Origin: Candidatus Thiodiazotropha sp. (ex Codakia rugifera) | Lineage (GTDB): Bacteria; Pseudomonadota; Gammaproteobacteria; Chromatiales; Chromatiaceae | Direction of reading: 5' to 3' | Assembly: GCA_025656675.1 (NCBI GenBank) | Contig: JAHXHN010000003.1 | Location: 124,001-188,000 of the forward strand | DNA: 64,000 nt | Shown here: in pieces, positions 55,701 through 63,443 of the stretch | Position numbering within the stretch: the stretch's first letter is position 1 | Layout: each line of letters starts with the position of its first letter | Notes under the pieces: generated by a model | Seen by the model: the letters and a program-made list of their open reading frames with translations, nothing else | The model's database searches: none | Told to the model about the DNA's origin: nothing | Program-made: the position numbers and the translations under genes

Positions 55701-55799
55701 TGCTACGACTAGAATGGAGGCAGATGTCTGCGACGATAGGCAGAACAAAGCAAGAAAAAAATGGAACATGCACACTTTTAGAATAGCAAGATTTTTCAT
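52731..55799 (-). CDS. secreted PIG-L deacetylase with PKD-like and discoidin-like repeats
   Basis: This 1022-residue protein has a signal peptide (FHFFLALFCLSSQTSA). The PIG-L domain (about 28-295) carries the metal motif APHPDDD (residues 33-39) and DQHTDHSKT (178-186). Three tandem pairs follow, each with a PKD/Ig-like module (QLDGSGSxDxNxxxLxYxWxQxSG) and a discoidin-like module (SASSENTGSTQTALKAIDGVATGWPVDFRREW, ending GLAEIEVYG). It may deacetylate an external or periplasmic N-acetyl sugar while the modules bind polysaccharide. No membrane anchor or sorting signal is visible at the C-terminus, which ends at the third discoidin-like module. Confidence 0.85.
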   Translation of the reverse strand: MKNLAILKVCMFHFFLALFCLSSQTSASILVVAPHPDDDIITSSGVIADAVSRGEQVTVVYMTNGDIFGVAEGLVRQSEAVDAQIGYLGTTENDLIFLGYPDGSLGQIYRLFPDVTDVFTTSFGQSTTYGNRGLGQSDYHSFRFGSPANYNGFNIVSDLTDIINTYRPDHIFTTSEFDQHTDHSKTYDFIILALQNVFSTDSSYTPSVHKTVVWSTQPSIWPEALDPTSFHVEIPDLNQTTLVWADRESINVPLAMQDISITANPKINAVNAHQTQDGILGILGKFIHKDEVFWVENPLTSSVPPVVNAGPSVSVIMGNTVQLDGSGSFDINAAQLTYTWTQLSGPPVILSDATSATPQFTAPAGLFEDTVLRFQLVVNNSDFSSIPDHVEVTVMTTAVGQNITPLVSSISASSENTGSTQTALKAIDGVATGWPVDFRREWATMGEGAGAWIELNWNEIYAVNRVVLYDRPNTADQIIAGTLHFSDQSTLAVGPLDNGGLPNVISFPSRFTTSVRFTVNQVAASTLNTGLAEIEVYGEMDAGINLAPTAVAGDDQIVLEGASVQLDGSGSSDPNNDPLSYQWVQVSGIAVTLSDNTVVNPSFTAPSAVTQNQLLVFELIVDDGLETSTADSVTITVSSNQYSNIAPSAVLTASSENTSTTQTALKAVDGVATGYPVDFTREWVTRGEGAGAWLELNWGSAYIVDRVLLYDRPNGQDHIESASLSFSDGSTVSVGPLDNGGGVNEILFPARTVSNMRITIDQVGPSSANIGLAEIEVFGSLGVGVNLPPIAVAGSDQTTSEGELIVLDGSGSSDPNGDTISYQWTQVSGVPIALTGSMTVSPSFIAPTGLTQNEDLVFELVVDDGLETSLPDLVTITVNTFQNFNIAQSATITASSENISTSQTAVKAIDGVASGYPMDFSREWSTVGQGAGAWIELTWSNSQTVDRIVLHDRPNGNDQITAATLNFSDGSVLSAGALENGGSATEIAFTPRTITSVRLTVDQVSPSSINIGLAEIEVYASP

Positions 55800-56301
55800 A
55801 AATAGTTCCTCTTAGAAACTTTATGAGAAGACTTATTTACTCAACTATCTATGTGCATGCATATACGCTGATACGTCATCAGCTTGTTATTTGTATTTAT
55901 TACAATACTTACTTAGCAAGTCAGCAAAAACTATACCAACATTTAGACTTTTCAAAACTATCAAGTAGTTACAAAAACCATAGTGTTTTCCACAGCTGAA
56001 TTGTTAACGAATTGTAAATTATTTCGACATACCTTAGTCAGAATGATGTTCGCGTGAGATAACCTTTTTTTTTATGAATCTGGTATGGTGAATGAAACCT
56101 ATACAAAGCTGTCGAGTGCAATATTAATCACCCTATTTGATCAAAACGCTTCGCTTGTTATTTTTCAAACACATTATGTAAATCTGCCTCACTCTATGTA
56201 ATTGATGAATGAATAGAGCATGGCTTGAAGCAACTGTTAGAGGCATCACCTCTAGAATAAGGTCAACACGACTCATACTAGCCACTGTAACTCGCCACAC
56301 C
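55800..56301. other. AT-rich divergent intergenic region
   Basis: This 500-bp gap lies between the PIG-L gene (minus) and the GNAT gene (plus). The open frame upstream of the chosen GNAT start (56209-56301) has no family similarity. A perfect six-base palindrome lies at 55867-55883. No RNA gene was recognised. Confidence 0.4.
55867..55883. promoter_or_regulatory. candidate operator GCTGAT-N5-ATCAGC
   Basis: This six-base perfect inverted repeat lies about 68 bases upstream of the PIG-L gene start. It could be a regulator site, but short palindromes occur by chance and no regulator gene is nearby. Confidence 0.2.
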
Positions 56302-56736
56302 ATGTCTTATTTTTACCGAATAGCTGAACAGAAAGATGGGCAGAGCATCTATAGATTATATCGCTTAGTCATGCATGATTACGTTTCTAAAATATGGAGC
56401 TGGAACGAGCAATGGCAAATAGACGACTTCACTGCAAACTTCGATCATAATAATATTATGCTGGTGCATGATAACCATGAGTTAATCGGCTACTCTCATG
56501 TCGAAAACCGGCGCACACAGCTTTATATCAGAATGATTGTTATCCATCCTGAACACCAACAGAAAGGCATCGGTACTAAGCTGCTCAAAGCAATTATCAT
56601 GTCTGGCAAGGAGCAATCTAAAAGCATAGGACTGCAAGTATTCAAGATCAACGATAAAGCAAAGGCATTTTATGTAAGGCATGGTTTCACTGTAAGCGGT
56701 GAAACCACTTCAAGTTACACCTTGATTCATGACTAA
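56302..56736 (+). CDS. GNAT family N-acetyltransferase
   Basis: I start at ATG 56302 (144 residues), because MSYFYRIAEQKDGQSIYRLYRLVM is where GNAT similarity begins; the frame is open to 56209. Motif A is clear in MIVIHPEHQQKGIGTKLLKAIIM, where QQKGIG is the acetyl-CoA loop. Motif B is LQVFKINDKAKAFYVRHGFTVSGE. The substrate is unknown. The gene is single and preceded by a short palindrome TAGAGG-N5-CCTCTA at 56238-56254. Confidence 0.8.
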   Translation: MSYFYRIAEQKDGQSIYRLYRLVMHDYVSKIWSWNEQWQIDDFTANFDHNNIMLVHDNHELIGYSHVENRRTQLYIRMIVIHPEHQQKGIGTKLLKAIIMSGKEQSKSIGLQVFKINDKAKAFYVRHGFTVSGETTSSYTLIHD

Positions 56737-57107
56737 ATCATCGGCTACAAACGCAATCCAGTACTGATTGTAAGTTTATAACAGCATGACTCCTGGCCGG
56801 ATAACCTATAGGGCACAAAATCCCATTCACACTCTATCGTATTCAACCTGCGATTCTGATGAAGACGCGGCTAAACAGCATTCGTAGACTAACGGCCTTC
56901 GGCTGGGCGGAAAACAGCAATGGAGATTCTGCTTAGTCGCCAAAAAACCAGATTTACTTCTAAACAGAGCATGTTTTTATCTTCAGTTTTTGTAAGATTT
57001 GCCGTAATGAAGAGTGAATAGCTCTCAAGACAATCCTGTTTTCAAAATAGTGAATCATCAAATACAGCTATCCAACGCGCTATTGTTATCGATTTGATGA
57101 TCTCAAC
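56737..57107. other. intergenic region before the response-regulator gene
   Basis: This 371-bp gap has no ORF, repeat or hairpin that I can support. It should contain the promoter of the response regulator-kinase pair. Confidence 0.4.
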
Positions 57108-58754
57108 ATGGAGTATTTTGTGTTCTTTAAACCGGGTCCTCTCGAAAATAAGTCATATCTGGTCGTCGATGATTATGGCGACATGCGCAGCATGATCAAG
57201 AATATGCTGATTGCTTGCGGTGTCAAAGATATTACCCTTGCTGTCAATGGTGCAGAAGCCTTAGCCTGTATGGCATCACAACGTTTTGATGTCGTGCTTT
57301 GCGATTATAACTTGGGCTCGGATAAGGATGGCCAACAAGTCCTGGAAGAGGCAAAACACCGACATTTGATAGGTCTGGGAACAGTATTCTTGATCGTCAC
57401 AGCAGAGAATGCCCGTGAAATGGTCATGGGCGCAGTCGAGTATCAACCAGACTCTTATCTGACAAAGCCGTTCAATAAAGACCTTCTCAATGCACGTCTC
57501 GAGAAACTGATTGTAAAAAAACAGGATCTGCTGGTGATCGAACAGGCGATCGAGAAACATGAATATGCGCGTGCCATTGATATTCTCGATCTAAAAATTG
57601 CTCAAGCCCCTCCCAATAGCAATGAACTCAGGAAAATCAAAGGCGAAATATGCCTGTCATCCGGAAAAACAAAACAGGCCCGTGAAGTCTATGAGACCGT
57701 GTTGTCGATCCGGGACATACCCTGGGCATGTCTTGGATTTTGTAAGACCTTGTTTATAGATAAAAAATACGAAGAAGCTCAAGCACACCTTCAGACCCTG
57801 ATAGAACATCACCCTAACTATACTGAAAGCTACGACTGGTTGGCCAAGACCTACAAAGCCCTGAATCAGTTAAATGAAGCTCAAACAACTTTACTGACGG
57901 CGACTGAAATATCACCCAAGGTTGTGCTGAGGCAAAAAATGCTAGGTGAAATTGCGCTGCTGAATGACGATATGAAAGTTGCCGAAGCGGCATTTACCAA
58001 AGCTGTGCATCATGGCCGTCATTCTGTCTACAAGCATCCTTCCAACTACAGCAATTTGGCAAAGGTGACAGCGATCACCCAAAAGGGGGAAGCAGGTTTT
58101 AAAGTCTTGAAAAACATGAAACGGGAATTCAGCAAAGACACACAGGCTCATCTCTATATGGCCACAGCAGAAAGTGTGATCCACGAGACGATGGGGAATC
58201 ATGAAGCTGCCAATGCGTCACTGCAGCAGGCAGCAGATATTTTCGGTAACCTCGACCACAGTCTATCTTCCGACTGTGCCATCGAAATGGCGAAAACCTT
58301 CAATACGTTCAATATGACAGACAAGGCTACCGAATTGTTACAGAAAGCGGTACTCAACAATCATACGGATGAAAGTCTGTTGGATGAAATTAAGTTGACA
58401 ATGGTGTGTATGGACATGCAAGAAGATGTCCTTGGTTCCATTGATACAATTAGACAAGAGGTCGCCTCATTGAATAAAACTGGCATTGAACTGGCCAGGA
58501 ATGGAAAACTTGAAGAAGCAGTCACACTTCTGAAACAGACTGCAGAACGCATGCCGGCCAACAAAATAGTCAATTTAAATACTGCACTGGTACTGTTGAT
58601 GGATATGGAAAGAAAGAACCTGTCGACCGAATGCATTGATGAAATACAGATTTACCTCGAACGTGTCAGCAGAATCGATCCGAATAATCAAACGCTGCGA
58701 AAATTAAAAGACAGACTCGAAACAGCAATCACAGCCCCGAAGCAAGAGGCATAA
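57108..58754 (+). CDS. response regulator with C-terminal TPR domain
   Basis: The protein has 548 residues. The receiver domain (about 14-135) has the acidic pair Asp21-Asp22 in YLVVDDYGD, phosphoacceptor Asp66 in VVLCDYNLG, Thr98 in LIVTAEN and Lys120 in YLTKPF. The rest (about 140-540) is TPR repeats, with no DNA-binding or enzymatic output, so output is probably by protein-protein contact. A histidine kinase gene starts one base after its stop, so the two form a two-component pair. The ATG at 57108 has a poor ribosome site, and a later start is possible. Confidence 0.85.
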   Translation: MEYFVFFKPGPLENKSYLVVDDYGDMRSMIKNMLIACGVKDITLAVNGAEALACMASQRFDVVLCDYNLGSDKDGQQVLEEAKHRHLIGLGTVFLIVTAENAREMVMGAVEYQPDSYLTKPFNKDLLNARLEKLIVKKQDLLVIEQAIEKHEYARAIDILDLKIAQAPPNSNELRKIKGEICLSSGKTKQAREVYETVLSIRDIPWACLGFCKTLFIDKKYEEAQAHLQTLIEHHPNYTESYDWLAKTYKALNQLNEAQTTLLTATEISPKVVLRQKMLGEIALLNDDMKVAEAAFTKAVHHGRHSVYKHPSNYSNLAKVTAITQKGEAGFKVLKNMKREFSKDTQAHLYMATAESVIHETMGNHEAANASLQQAADIFGNLDHSLSSDCAIEMAKTFNTFNMTDKATELLQKAVLNNHTDESLLDEIKLTMVCMDMQEDVLGSIDTIRQEVASLNKTGIELARNGKLEEAVTLLKQTAERMPANKIVNLNTALVLLMDMERKNLSTECIDEIQIYLERVSRIDPNNQTLRKLKDRLETAITAPKQEA

Positions 58755-58755
58755 G

Positions 58756-59418
58756 ATGCAATTTTCAGATATTTTGGCCTCGATCATCCATGACATGAAA
58801 AACTCTCTTGGTATGGTGATCAACACACTCGATGACCTTGCCGCAGAAAGTGAACATCAGGAAAATGGCAAGCTTGCCTCACTTCAACATGAATCCAAAC
58901 GACTTAATAATAACCTGATTGCCTTACTCTCACTTTATAAAATCGATAAGGGACAACTTGACCCGCATATCGAGGAGGTAAGTGTGGAAGATTTTTTGCA
59001 AGAGATTGTGATTGACAATCAGATATTAGCAAAAATAAAAGGGGTCGATCTCAAGTATGAGTGTGAGAGTGACTTGGCCGGATATTTTGATGAATGGCTG
59101 ATCAGGGGCGTTATAAACAACCTTATCGGAAATGGATTGCGTTATACCTCAGATAGAATAATTATATATTGTGAGATGATCGATAACTATCTTGTGTTGA
59201 GCATAGAAGATGACGGTGCAGGCTTCCCACAACGTATGATCGAGGCGCAATCTGCATTTAACCGTAATACCAGCTTGAATGAAGGCCATACACAATTGGG
59301 AATCTACTTTGCATCCATGGTTGCCTGCACCCATAAGAATGGAGATAGACATGGGCTCGTCAAGCTTTCGAATAACAATCGACTCAAGGGCGGGTGTTTT
59401 TCAATCTGGCTACCTTGA
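58756..59418 (+). CDS. sensorless histidine kinase
   Basis: The protein has only 220 residues. The H-box is at the very N-terminus, SIIHDMKNSLG with His12, and the ATPase domain shows the N-box NNLIGNGLRYTSD and G1-box IEDDGAGFP. A further glycine box (HTQLGIYFASMV) is modified. There is no sensor, HAMP or membrane segment, so it is a soluble kinase that must take its signal from a partner, probably the TPR response regulator encoded directly before it. It ends FSIWLP. Confidence 0.85.
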   Translation: MQFSDILASIIHDMKNSLGMVINTLDDLAAESEHQENGKLASLQHESKRLNNNLIALLSLYKIDKGQLDPHIEEVSVEDFLQEIVIDNQILAKIKGVDLKYECESDLAGYFDEWLIRGVINNLIGNGLRYTSDRIIIYCEMIDNYLVLSIEDDGAGFPQRMIEAQSAFNRNTSLNEGHTQLGIYFASMVACTHKNGDRHGLVKLSNNNRLKGGCFSIWLP

Positions 59419-59569
59419 AAAATTAATACTTAAATTCCCATCAGCATTAGATTATATGATAGTGCCCACAAAAAGGCATCATATTGTGATGTAGTACTTG
59501 CCTCTATTGCAGACCAGCAGGTATAAATCCTACACGACCTACCCTGTTTCGTAGCTTCTGAGGCTTTAA

Positions 59570-59950
59570 ATGTTTAAATCCATACTCAAACGCTTCCTGA
59601 TTCTCTTCCTTATACTCAATACCGCCATTATCGGTTTTCCCTCCTTTGTCCTGGCATCACCAATCAGCACGCAGACTGTTATAGATATGGATCAAAGGCA
59701 ACTGCATATTGACCGTATCCGTACCAGTATGGCCCGGGAGGATGTTCGTATTGCCATGATCGACCTGGGAGTGGATCCAGCAGAGGCTGACCAGCGCGTG
59801 GATGCTCTGACGCTTGAGGAGCTGGTCATGTTGGAACAGCAAATTGATAACTTGCCTGCCGGTGGTGTACTGGCCGCACTGGGTGTTGTACTGGTAGTAT
59901 TGATCGTACTCGAAGTGCTCGGTGTCACCAACATCTTTAATCATCTATAA
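59570..59950 (+). CDS. PA2779-family small membrane protein
   Basis: The protein has 126 residues. A signal-like hydrophobic segment (FLILFLILNTAIIGFPSFVLA) is followed by a helical middle part (REDVRIAMIDLGVDPAEADQRVDALTLEELVMLEQQIDNLPAG), and a C-terminal membrane helix (GGVLAALGVVLVVLIVLEVLGV) ends TNIFNHL. This matches the PA2779 family, which is encoded beside a PA2778-type peptidase. The DNA shows the same pairing here. The function is unknown. Confidence 0.85.
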   Translation: MFKSILKRFLILFLILNTAIIGFPSFVLASPISTQTVIDMDQRQLHIDRIRTSMAREDVRIAMIDLGVDPAEADQRVDALTLEELVMLEQQIDNLPAGGVLAALGVVLVVLIVLEVLGVTNIFNHL

Positions 59951-60020
59951 ATTTAGCTGGATAAGCCCGACAAGTATGGTGTCCTATATTGGTGTAGGGT
60001 CCTAAGCCTTCCCTTGACCT

Positions 60021-61031
60021 GTGATGAAGGTATCTTGGAGACAATTCTCTATTCTACTGATCCTGGCATTGTATGGCTGTGCCAGCCAGGGACCGCTCCT
60101 CCCTACCCTGCTTTCAGATGCAACACTCAGCTCTGAACTTGAATTGCATGAGACTCCATTTTATCCCCAAAAACAATACCAGTGCGGTCCTGCAGCACTG
60201 GCTACTGTACTCGACTATACAGGTATATCCATAACCCCGGACGAGCTAGTCCCTCTGGTCTATCTACCGGGAAAAGAGGGTAGCCTGCAGGTGGAGATGA
60301 TTGCGGCAAGTCGTCGCTTCAACCGTATTCCCTATACCATCAAACCTGATTTAGAGGCTCTGATGGCGGAACTGCAGGCTGGGCGTCCGGTACTGGTATT
60401 TCAGAATCTCGGATTAAAATATATTCCGCTCTGGCACTATGCCGTAGTGATCGGTTACTCGATATCCCGGGACGAGGTGATATTGCGCTCTGGCATCACT
60501 CACCGAGAACGCTTATCAGCTCAGCGGTTTCTCAGCACCTGGGAGCGTGGTGGCCGCTGGGCACTGGTGTTGCTGAAACCGGGAGAGTTGCCAGAGAAGC
60601 CCGACCAGATGACATACCTGAAAGCAGTGGCCGCCATGGAACGGATCGCCTCGCCTGATGCACTGCTTATAGCTTATCAGGCAGGCCTGACGCGATGGCC
60701 GGATAACCCAGTGGCGCTGTTTGGAATTGCCTCATCCCAGCACACCAGTAATGATCTGTTAGCTGCAGAGTCCACATACCGTCAGCTCCTCACCCGATAC
60801 CCCGGCCATACAGCAGCACGCAACAACCTGGCGGAAGTACTGGCTGATAGAGGGTGTTATGCAGATGCTGTAGTCCATATCAATCTGGCACTGAAGAGTG
60901 ACAATGGCGACCTGCAGCAAATATTGCTCAACACACGCAGGGAGATCCTGAGAAGAAAAAGGCAAACGGAAACAGACCCGGCAATCTGCCAGCCGGCCCC
61001 ATCACATCAACAGCTGAGCAACGACCGTTAA
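60021..61031 (+). CDS. PA2778-family cysteine peptidase lipoprotein (C39-like plus TPR)
   Basis: The protein has 336 residues from GTG 60021, or 335 from ATG 60024. The signal FSILLILALYGC has a lipobox. The peptidase domain has Cys55 in QYQCGPAALATVLDY and His139 in IPLWHYAVVIGYS, the C39-like pair. A TPR-like C-terminal region includes AESTYRQLLTRYPGHTAARNNLAEVLADRG. It probably acts as a lipid-anchored periplasmic peptidase, with substrate unknown. It is 70 bases after its PA2779 partner. Confidence 0.88.
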   Translation: MMKVSWRQFSILLILALYGCASQGPLLPTLLSDATLSSELELHETPFYPQKQYQCGPAALATVLDYTGISITPDELVPLVYLPGKEGSLQVEMIAASRRFNRIPYTIKPDLEALMAELQAGRPVLVFQNLGLKYIPLWHYAVVIGYSISRDEVILRSGITHRERLSAQRFLSTWERGGRWALVLLKPGELPEKPDQMTYLKAVAAMERIASPDALLIAYQAGLTRWPDNPVALFGIASSQHTSNDLLAAESTYRQLLTRYPGHTAARNNLAEVLADRGCYADAVVHINLALKSDNGDLQQILLNTRREILRRKRQTETDPAICQPAPSHQQLSNDR

Positions 61032-61517
61032 CTCATTTTTGCCTATCAGGATGGCAATGTTATTTACTCGTGTAGTGTAAATACAGGTACTAGAGCCAAA
61101 TCGAATTTCCACTTTACAAGGTTGATTACGATGAGTGTGCCCCCAATCCGCCCATCACCGATCTTGTAGAAGAATGGATAAGCTTTACTGATCAGGTACG
61201 GGTTGCCATTACTGTTTGAATTGGATCAATGCTTGCCAAGTATACAGGCCAATCACCCATTTCTAAGTGGGTGAAACAATGCTCAAAACAATTTTAAAAA
61301 ATGGAAACCAATAATCACTTTGCCGATGTCATGCGAATAGGCTATTCAACGTGAGTAAACAGTTTGATCTACAATACGGGTATTGATGATCGATATAATT
61401 TCAATATTCATGGTATTGCAAGCAATAAGTAAAGATATGACATACACTTTTTTATAGATAATAACTACGTACACATTTTTTCAGTATATTCCAGGATAAT
61501 TTTTTGGAGGCTCCACC
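61032..61517. other. intergenic region before the orphan gene
   Basis: This 486-bp AT-rich gap holds a seven-base stem TCACCCA/TGGGTGA with an eight-base loop at 61253-61274. The stem has no T-run directly after it. Nothing else is recognisable. Confidence 0.4.
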
Positions 61518-62141
61518 ATGTCGTCTTTTGCTCAGGATATATATCCTCATCGACTCAACAGTGTCTCCTTAACCCAAAATCTGCTTGCCAAACTGGATAC
61601 AAACTGGACCCGCGTTGTTACTGTTGGACATGCGAGCAGTCCTCCTGGTGATGTACAGCGATGCGTTATTAATGGCAGTCGCATACAATGCAATTACACA
61701 CCAACCTTTCTTGACAAGCGTCGTATTAGGGGATTACTCAAGGCATGGGGACGAACCATATCAGACCGTTATCTGGATCTTAACCGCATCGACAACCTTG
61801 ATCATCGACGCCATGCCAGTGAGCAAGCTGCATTTGATCTATTACGGCAAAATGCGCCAACGGGTGCCGTAATGTTTGTCATGAATACCATCTCACAATC
61901 CAGACAGCCTTACTTTATTGGTCAGAACCTGTGGGAAGGATGGGGTTACAACGAATATTTTAGTGCATTGCTGAATTGGGACGACAGACACTGCTACGGC
62001 TTGATCAACACCTTACGTAGAGAACAAGGTCGTTACGGCGCAGGAGGTACTCCAGGTCATCTATGGGCTGCTACACGACGCTGGCTAGCATCGAATCAAG
62101 ACAAGGGTATCTATCGCGAGGTCGGATTAAGCGTCGATTGA
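61518..62141 (+). CDS. hypothetical protein, unrecognised
   Basis: This 207-residue soluble protein has a strong ribosome site (TTGGAGGCTCCACC). It has no signal peptide and no membrane helix. It is rich in Arg, Asn and Trp; visible blocks are TNWTRVVTVGHASSPPGDVQRCVINGS, LLKAWGRTISDRYLDLNRIDN and WEGWGYNEYFSALLNWDDRHCYGL. I do not recognise the family. The gene is followed 54 bases later by the phosphate transporter gene in the same direction, so a shared transcript is possible. Confidence 0.65.
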   Translation: MSSFAQDIYPHRLNSVSLTQNLLAKLDTNWTRVVTVGHASSPPGDVQRCVINGSRIQCNYTPTFLDKRRIRGLLKAWGRTISDRYLDLNRIDNLDHRRHASEQAAFDLLRQNAPTGAVMFVMNTISQSRQPYFIGQNLWEGWGYNEYFSALLNWDDRHCYGLINTLRREQGRYGAGGTPGHLWAATRRWLASNQDKGIYREVGLSVD

Positions 62142-62195
62142 ACCCCAATTGCGACATAATATGTCTTCTTATTAATCAAATGCAAGGTAAATAAT

Positions 62196-63443
62196 GTGCT
62201 AGAGGCGTTTGTAAATTCAGACATTATGATCTACATCATCATTGGTATCGGCCTTGTCATGGCATTCGGTATAGGTGCCAATGACTTCAGTAATTCGATG
62301 GGACCAGCGGTTGGTGGAAAGGTCATTGGCTTAGGTACAGCGATGGTTTTGGCTGCAATATTTGAGTTTATTGGAGCCATGTTTCATAGCACCAGTGTTA
62401 CTGAGACCATACGCAACAATATTATCAACTTTGACCAGTTGAATGATCAGTCTTCCATACTACTCTACGGAATGATCTCAGCATTACTGGCTGCTGGTCT
62501 CTGGCTGATATTTGCCTCAGCCAGAGGATGGCCTGTATCTACAACTCATTCAATCATTGGTGCTATTCTGGGTTTCGGTATCGCAGGGATTGGTTTTGAT
62601 GCAGTACATTGGAATGATGTCTCAATTATTGCCAGTAGCTGGATTATTTCACCACTACTGGGCGGAGCGATTGCATACTTGCTTATGAAAGGAATCATTA
62701 TCCTGATATTAGAGTCTGCATCGCCTGTTCAGTCCGCCAAACGCTGGGGACCAATGTACGTTCTCCTTACTGGCTTTACACTTTCCCTGGCACTCTTATT
62801 CAAAGGCATGACGCTGTTTGTTGACGATGCAATGGAAGCATATGAGATCTTCATCATGGTTATGCTGGCTGGTACAGTTATATCGGCAATGGGTCTGTTT
62901 GCCTTTTTAAACCTGGATGTGGACGAGGTAGAACATGCATTCTATCCCATGATCCTATTTACAGTCTGCACCATGGCCTTTGCTCATGGCGCAAATGATG
63001 TAGCCAATGCGGCAGCGCCTGTTGCGATAGCCCTTGATATGCTAAATAACGCTGAAAAGGGATTGAGCAACCAGTTGGCACTGACACAGATCTATCTCAT
63101 TTGTACAGTTGGTATCATCCTCGGCATGGTATTATTTGGATCCAGAGTCCTGAGAACAGTAGGGACCCAGATCACAGCACTCTCACCATGCAGGGCCTTT
63201 TGTGCCTCACTGTCAACTGCCGGAACTGTCGTGGCTGCATCAACCATAGGACTGCCTGTATCTACAACTCATATTCTAATCGGTGCTGTACTTGGTGTGG
63301 GTCTTGCGGAGGCTAAGCATAGCGTTCATTGGAGCACTATCCGTACGATATTCTATGCCTGGCTGATTACCATTCCTATAACAGGCATACTTGCAGCACT
63401 TCTTTTTTCGGTTATTACTGCAACAAACTCAATTCCGTTATAA
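62196..63443 (+). CDS. inorganic phosphate transporter, PiT family
   Basis: The protein has 415 residues from GTG 62196; an ATG 9 codons later also fits. The PiT signature occurs twice: GIGANDFSNSMGPAVGGKVI in the N-half and AHGANDVANAAAPVAIALDM in the C-half. Repeated GWPVSTTHSIIGAILGFGIAG and GLPVSTTHILIGAVLGVGLAE blocks are also present. About ten membrane helices are visible. It takes up phosphate, or metal-phosphate, with H+ or Na+. No pit accessory protein (DUF47/PhoU-like) gene is next to it. Confidence 0.95.
   Translation: MLEAFVNSDIMIYIIIGIGLVMAFGIGANDFSNSMGPAVGGKVIGLGTAMVLAAIFEFIGAMFHSTSVTETIRNNIINFDQLNDQSSILLYGMISALLAAGLWLIFASARGWPVSTTHSIIGAILGFGIAGIGFDAVHWNDVSIIASSWIISPLLGGAIAYLLMKGIIILILESASPVQSAKRWGPMYVLLTGFTLSLALLFKGMTLFVDDAMEAYEIFIMVMLAGTVISAMGLFAFLNLDVDEVEHAFYPMILFTVCTMAFAHGANDVANAAAPVAIALDMLNNAEKGLSNQLALTQIYLICTVGIILGMVLFGSRVLRTVGTQITALSPCRAFCASLSTAGTVVAASTIGLPVSTTHILIGAVLGVGLAEAKHSVHWSTIRTIFYAWLITIPITGILAALLFSVITATNSIPL

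Noticed and set aside
56238-56254. Palindrome TAGAGG-N5-CCTCTA as operator
   Set aside because: It is short and single, and lies in a region that could also be coding upstream of the chosen GNAT start.
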